16,457 bases of DNA from NCBI GenBank assembly GCA_045603745.1, contig JAZUMQ010000039.1:1-16457 (forward strand), read 5' to 3'. Of the stretch, positions 12,988-16,457 are shown piece by piece (position 1 is the stretch's first letter; each line of letters opens with the position of its first letter). The translations under genes and the position numbers were made by a program. This DNA comes from RGIG995 sp045603745. GTDB lineage: Bacteria; Bacillota; Clostridia; Oscillospirales; UBA644. The notes under the pieces are model-generated. The model saw nothing but the letters and a program-made list of their open reading frames with translations. It was not told the DNA's origin and ran no database searches.

Positions 12988-14616
12988 TTAATTTGTAGGA
13001 TTGGTAACAATGCATCCAACGTACCTAAAGTAGATGTCGATCTGTTGTTCTGCTGTTTTCGCCCATTTTTCGGTTCGCTCGTGAATTACGATCTTGTCTA
13101 TGAAAGTTCGCAGTATCTCCGGCGTTAAATCTTGCAAGTCGGTGTATTTATTTGAGATCGTTACAAAGCGTTCCACGTTGGTTGAGGAAGCTTTCAGATC
13201 TTCAATCTGCTTTTGCAGGATTGGAATCTGGTCCGCTATCGTTCTTTGCTCTGCGTTGTAACCATCGGATAACATACGGAACTGTTCGTTTGTGATTTTA
13301 CCGAGAACATTATCCTCGTAAAGTCTTTTGAATAAGGTGTTCAATTCTGTGTTACGCTTCTCCAATTTACTGAGTTCATTCGTTTTTGCTGTAAGCTCTC
13401 TTCGGTTTTCTGAGGAGCTTTTCTTGTTTATGAACTCTACAAACTCGCGAGTCTTGGTGCGTGCATAGTAAGTGATTCGGCGAATCTCTTCAAGAATTAT
13501 TTCATCAAGGGCAACCTCACGGATTCGATGTGCGGTACATAGTTGCTCTCCAATGTGTTTGCGGTATCGGCTGCATATAAAGTTGTAATCACTCGGCTTG
13601 ATTGATTTTCCCCGAACAAAGTACAGCTTTGAACCGCAGTCGGCACAGTACAGAAGACCGCTGTATTTATCGATTGCGCCCATATTGTTGCGACGACGCT
13701 TTCCTTCACGAACCTTTTGAACCGCATCCCATGTTTCCTGATCGATAATTGCTTCGTGAGTGTTCTCGAATCGGTACTGTTCGTTTTTCGGAACATCAAC
13801 CTGGCGTTTATCCTTGTAAGAGATGACTCGTGTTCTGCAGTTAATGGTGTGACCGAGATATACTTCATTTTTGAGTATCCTTCCAATTGTTTCCGCAGTC
13901 CAACCATATGGTTTATCGGTATCAGTAACGGTACCGTATATACCTTGTTCGTGGTATCTGCGAATCGTGGGTTTAAAGATTTTCTCATCCCTTAGAACAT
14001 TTCCGATATTCGTCGTTCCCATGCCTAGTGCGCATAGTTCAAATATTCTTCTCACAATTGGAGCGGTTTCTTCATCAATCAGCAGATGTCCTTTTACGTC
14101 GGGATCCTTCTTGTAACCGTACGGTATCTGTGTGCTGACACGCTCACCTCGTTCAGCTTTTGCTTTCACAACGGCACGGATCTTCTTGCTCGTATCCCTT
14201 GCAAACCATTCGTTGAAGAGATTCTTGAAAGGCGCGAACTCGTTTCCCTCGCTGTAAAGCGAATCGTAGTTGTCATTGACAGCGATATACCTAACGTTCC
14301 ATCTTGGGAACAGCATCTCGGTATAGTTACCGACTTCGATATAGTTTCTGCCGAGACGGGAAAGGTCTTTGGTGATGAGCATTGCCACCTTACCTTGCTC
14401 CATCATTTCGAGGAGTCTTTGAAAGTCCGGTCGGTTAAAGCTGACACCAGAGTACCCGTCATCTACGAAGATTTGGATGTTTTCGAATCCGTTATCCTTA
14501 GCATACTTTTCGAGGATTGCTCTCTGATTCTGAATACTGTTGCTATCACCCTTGTTCTCATCCTCCTGAGAGAGTCTGCAATATAATGCTGTGATTTTTT
14601 CTGTTTGGTTTGACAT
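12988..14616 (-). CDS. Large serine recombinase, TnpX-like
   Basis: This 542-residue site-specific recombinase excises and integrates the element. The resolvase domain has YCRLS with catalytic S16, DDGYSGVSFNRPDF (52-65) and ITKDLSRLGRNYIE (81-94). The recombinase domain (about 165-300) contains PYGYKKDP and the WTAETIGRILKNEVYLGH segment. The zinc ribbon is C324-A-D-C327 with C348 and C360. A long coiled coil (about 395-475) precedes a C-terminal DUF4368-type end (LTPEILRTFIDKIVIHE...IDIYFRYVG). This architecture is typical of recombinases from Tn4451-like and other clostridial mobilizable elements. AAGGAGGT lies 8 bases before the ATG. It is the leftmost gene of the element, as expected beside an attachment site. 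Confidence 0.95.
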   Translation of the reverse strand: MSNQTEKITALYCRLSQEDENKGDSNSIQNQRAILEKYAKDNGFENIQIFVDDGYSGVSFNRPDFQRLLEMMEQGKVAMLITKDLSRLGRNYIEVGNYTEMLFPRWNVRYIAVNDNYDSLYSEGNEFAPFKNLFNEWFARDTSKKIRAVVKAKAERGERVSTQIPYGYKKDPDVKGHLLIDEETAPIVRRIFELCALGMGTTNIGNVLRDEKIFKPTIRRYHEQGIYGTVTDTDKPYGWTAETIGRILKNEVYLGHTINCRTRVISYKDKRQVDVPKNEQYRFENTHEAIIDQETWDAVQKVREGKRRRNNMGAIDKYSGLLYCADCGSKLYFVRGKSIKPSDYNFICSRYRKHIGEQLCTAHRIREVALDEIILEEIRRITYYARTKTREFVEFINKKSSSENRRELTAKTNELSKLEKRNTELNTLFKRLYEDNVLGKITNEQFRMLSDGYNAEQRTIADQIPILQKQIEDLKASSTNVERFVTISNKYTDLQDLTPEILRTFIDKIVIHERTEKWAKTAEQQIDIYFRYVGCIVTNPTN

Positions 14617-14644
14617 ATCTTTTTACCTCCTTCTTGTATGTCAA

Positions 14645-14706
14645 ACCGATTGAGAGTGCAGGGGTGCAGTTATAAATTCTGCACCAACAGGATACTCCCA
14701 ATCGGT
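14645..14706. repeat. Nested inverted repeats upstream of the recombinase
   Basis: The outer arms ACCGATTGAGAGT (14645-14657) and ACTCCCAATCGGT (14694-14706) match at 12 of 13 positions. Inside them, GGTGCAG (14663-14669) and CTGCACC (14679-14685) pair perfectly around TTATAAATT. The structure fills the space between the TnpW-like gene and the recombinase ribosome binding site. There is no U-tract, so it is not a standard terminator. It could be a leader RNA fold, an mRNA processing site or a protein-binding site. Confidence 0.75.
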
Positions 14707-14734
14707 GTCAATGTCCAGCGAGAATCGGAAAGAT

Positions 14735-14989
14735 TCAAGAAACTTTATCAATTTCTTTTTCCATGAGCCGCTTCAATGCTTCATCGCTGTCTTTCGTGTC
14801 TATATCGAAAATAGAATTGACCTTGTACTTCATCCCGCCGAGCACATACTCGGTGGTGGAAGTCAAGGTCATATCTTTCAGTTCATAGCGTTGTCTTCTG
14901 CGGACACTTGCGGCAACGTCCTTTTCGTAATCGTTTCCCGACGGGATTCGGAAGTCGATTTCATTTTCATAAATAACTTTTCTCTTCAT
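14735..14989 (-). CDS. TnpW-like small transposon-encoded protein
   Basis: This 84-residue protein has GGAGG 7 bases before its ATG. The N-terminal half is charged (KRKVIYENEIDFRIPSG). The C-terminal half TTEYVLGGMKYKVNSIFD followed by DEALKRLMEKEI resembles the small TnpW-type proteins of clostridial mobilizable elements, which show I-G-x-T-x-Y-x-V-x-S-x-F followed by a K-x-x-R-L-I helix. Their function is not established. Position between relaxase and recombinase is the usual one. It may influence excision, but that is speculation. Confidence 0.65.
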   Translation of the reverse strand: MKRKVIYENEIDFRIPSGNDYEKDVAASVRRRQRYELKDMTLTSTTEYVLGGMKYKVNSIFDIDTKDSDEALKRLMEKEIDKVS

Positions 14990-15005
14990 TTAATTCCTCC
15001 GTTCA

Positions 15006-15998
15006 TTACATATACATTCCATAGCCCAAGCCGTTTGCCTGCTCGTACTCTTCTTTAGTACAGTAGCAGACGAATGCTTGAGGCGATATCTTGCGTCCGA
15101 GGATCTGCTCGAGAAGCTCTTTTTCTTCCCAGTCCATTTCAGTGAGTTGTCTTGAGGTGTAGGATTCTCTTGGTGGCGCGGTCGATAGAATGTCGCCGAT
15201 CATTCGGATCAGCCCTGTTGTTACAGTCATATTCATATCCTCATCGTGCTCGGGCGTTTTGTAGCTTCGGTACGTTTCTGCCAAAGCTCCGTTACTGCCG
15301 CCCATAGCAAAGTAAAGCTCGATATTGGATTTGAGAAAGCGCTCGTCAAAGAGCTTGTTGTCACGGCAGGTATATCCTTCGGGTGTGGTGAAGGTCATAT
15401 ACTTGTAATCCGAATACCACTTGACGCTGTATCCGTGTCGCTCCATACATTCGATGAAAGCCTCGGGTGTGGGACTGCATTCAAGCGCCCAATCAAGAAA
15501 GGCACACAGACGCTTTTTCCATTTGGGATATCTTCCGTAGGTGCAGTTCTCTTCGGTAACCGAAAGCCCTCGCTCACGGCACAGCTTGTTGGAGTACTCT
15601 TTCACTTTCAGCATATCGTCTCTTGACTGATGAAACTTCTTCCCATTTTCAAAGTTCACCGAATTGAAAACGATGTGATTGTGAATGTGTGCTTCGTTGA
15701 TATGCGTTGACACTACCGCTTGATAACCGCCGAAGTACATCGCAAGCTCCATTCCAATCTCGTGTGCAAGCTCGGGTGTGACGTTTTCTTCAGGAGCGAA
15801 GGACTGTATCACGTGATAGTACTGTCTGCCATCCTCTTTTCCGAAGAGCTCTTTGACAAACAGAAACTCTTCGTGTGCCGACTCGGGTGTGCAGTTTATG
15901 CCGTCGATCAGATCCCGGTCGGTTGCTTCGGGACGGGTGATATACGGAAAGATATTGTTCATCGGACAGCTCGAGGTAATGAATTTAACGATTGCCAT
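15006..15998 (-). CDS. MobA/VirD2-type relaxase, short form
   Basis: This 330-residue relaxase nicks oriT and carries the DNA strand during transfer. Residues visible in family order are an N-terminal tyrosine (Y19 in FPYITRPEATD), HVIQSF (62-67), and the metal-binding histidine cluster THINEAHIHNHIVFNS (98-113) with H104, H106 and H108. It lacks the long C-terminal helical region of many MobA proteins and ends around a LLEQILGRK segment. GAGGAG precedes the ATG by about 10 bases, inside the mobC gene, which it overlaps by 40 bases. The two should form the relaxosome at a nearby oriT. Confidence 0.9.
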   Translation of the reverse strand: MAIVKFITSSCPMNNIFPYITRPEATDRDLIDGINCTPESAHEEFLFVKELFGKEDGRQYYHVIQSFAPEENVTPELAHEIGMELAMYFGGYQAVVSTHINEAHIHNHIVFNSVNFENGKKFHQSRDDMLKVKEYSNKLCRERGLSVTEENCTYGRYPKWKKRLCAFLDWALECSPTPEAFIECMERHGYSVKWYSDYKYMTFTTPEGYTCRDNKLFDERFLKSNIELYFAMGGSNGALAETYRSYKTPEHDEDMNMTVTTGLIRMIGDILSTAPPRESYTSRQLTEMDWEEKELLEQILGRKISPQAFVCYCTKEEYEQANGLGYGMYM

Positions 15999-16276
15999 AT
16001 CTTTTTCAGCTCCTCTCTTGTTTCGTTAAGATCTACGGCGGAGATCATTCCGGCGTTGACGGCACGGGTGATCTGATTGAGATTGTTGCCGACACGCCGC
16101 AGTTCGTCGGCAAGCTCGTCGACGCCGTTGATGACAATGATGGGTTTATCCAGCGCCGTATCACGAAGATAACGACTGACGGTTCGGTAGGACGAGAGTG
16201 CTTTGTGTTCGATCTGCTCTCGTTCTTCGGGTGAGACTCTCGTTCTGAGGATCTCGGTCTTGGGTTCTTTTTTCAT
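15959..16276 (-). CDS. mobC: MobC-like relaxosome accessory protein
   Basis: This 105-residue protein begins with a ribbon-helix-helix-type segment (TEILRTRVSPEEREQIEHKA) and continues with YRTVSRYLRDTAL, then ELADELRRVGNNLNQITRAVN, the characteristic helix of the MobC family. It should bind oriT DNA and help the relaxase. AAAGGAG sits 10 bases before the ATG. The 3' end overlaps the relaxase start by 40 bases, so the pair is coupled. Confidence 0.88.
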   Translation of the reverse strand: MKKEPKTEILRTRVSPEEREQIEHKALSSYRTVSRYLRDTALDKPIIVINGVDELADELRRVGNNLNQITRAVNAGMISAVDLNETREELKKIWQSLNSLPRAVR

Positions 16277-16314
16277 AGAATTACATCTCCTTTATATTCT
16301 TTTTATAGGGGTAT

Positions 16315-16456
16315 GGGCTTAGCCCGATGCCTTAGCTGTCGCTCGAAATCGAGCAACGTGGCACAAAGGCGAAACTCGCAATCATAACCACCAGTAAACT
16401 GGTGGTTTGCACAGCCCCTGGAAGGGGCAACTACTGGCCTAACCCCTGAAAGGGGT
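16315..16456. repeat. Cluster of five hairpins upstream of mobC
   Basis: Five perfect inverted repeats follow each other. They are GGGCT/AGCCC (16315-16325), GCTCGA/TCGAGC (16341-16354), AACCACCAGT/ACTGGTGGTT (16386-16407), GCCCCT/AGGGGC (16414-16428) and ACCCCT/AGGGGT (16442-16456). The last two are near-copies of one another, differing at the outer base pair, so the third to fifth look like one repetitive unit cut by the window end. Location upstream of mobC fits oriT. The repeated structure also fits a dispersed palindromic element or the end of an IS200/IS605-type unit. No coding sequence is evident in 16277-16457. Confidence 0.7.
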
Positions 16457-16457
16457 A

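Larger units (their letters stand above)
12988..16457 (-). mobile_element. Integrative mobilizable element (partial, left end)
   Basis: A minus-strand cassette reads MobC-like, relaxase, TnpW-like, serine recombinase, with the recombinase next to unrelated chromosomal genes. Together these supply nicking (relaxase plus accessory) and integration/excision, but no conjugative pore genes are visible, so transfer would need a helper. The true left end lies somewhere in 12780-12987. The right end, and any cargo, are beyond the window. Confidence 0.85.

Noticed and set aside
16386..16456. CRISPR array
   Set aside because: The repeats are short palindromes with 6-14 base gaps and differing sequences, not 23-37 base direct repeats with uniform spacers; no cas genes are present.

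Overview
The window looks like a chromosomal segment of an endospore-forming Firmicute of class Clostridia, probably a gut Oscillospirales/Ruminococcaceae-type organism. The evidence is a complete spoIIAA-spoIIAB-sigF operon, an N-terminal-rubredoxin ('reverse') rubrerythrin, the Firmicute order SRP RNA - dnaX - ebfC - recR - mrnC, strong AAGGAGG-type ribosome binding sites and near-consensus sigma-A promoters with 17-base spacers. Genus-level placement is inference; no rRNA is present.

Layout. (1) 1-900: reverse rubrerythrin on the minus strand, with a near-perfect promoter and a perfect 17-base palindrome just after the expected transcription start. A broken copy of a rubrerythrin C-terminus lies downstream. 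(2) 983-2485: the sigma-F sporulation operon on the plus strand. (3) 2574-2756: a 60-residue unknown protein, then convergent terminators. (4) 2817-4417: dihydrouridine synthase and a HAD phosphatase as a minus-strand operon with ATGA overlap. (5) 4508-6040: an AT-richer minus-strand pair, a secreted/anchored papain-like (C47, staphopain-like) cysteine protease followed by a small lipoprotein. (6) 6163-6921: a DapF-fold protein that appears to lack both catalytic cysteines. (7) 7002-7694: rsuA-type pseudouridine synthase. (8) 7795-11098: plus-strand SRP RNA, dnaX, ebfC, recR and mrnC, an information-processing cluster closed by a terminator. (9) 11151-12017: a YitT-family membrane protein. (10) 12084-12779: a perfect promoter, a 28-codon leader ORF whose stop codon abuts a strong terminator hairpin, then a second small lipoprotein that seems related to the one beside the protease. 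(11) 12988-16457: the left part of an integrative mobilizable element on the minus strand: MobC-like accessory protein, short MobA-type relaxase, TnpW-like small protein and a TnpX-like large serine recombinase. The window ends in a run of five hairpins that may be oriT or a dispersed palindromic element.

Most of the window is ordinary core genome. The parts most worth a second look are the protease/lipoprotein pair and its distant lipoprotein relative, the leader-ORF/terminator arrangement before that relative, the cysteine-less DapF homologue, the rubrerythrin operator, and the hairpin structures of the mobile element. All homology calls were made by reading the sequence, with no database search.
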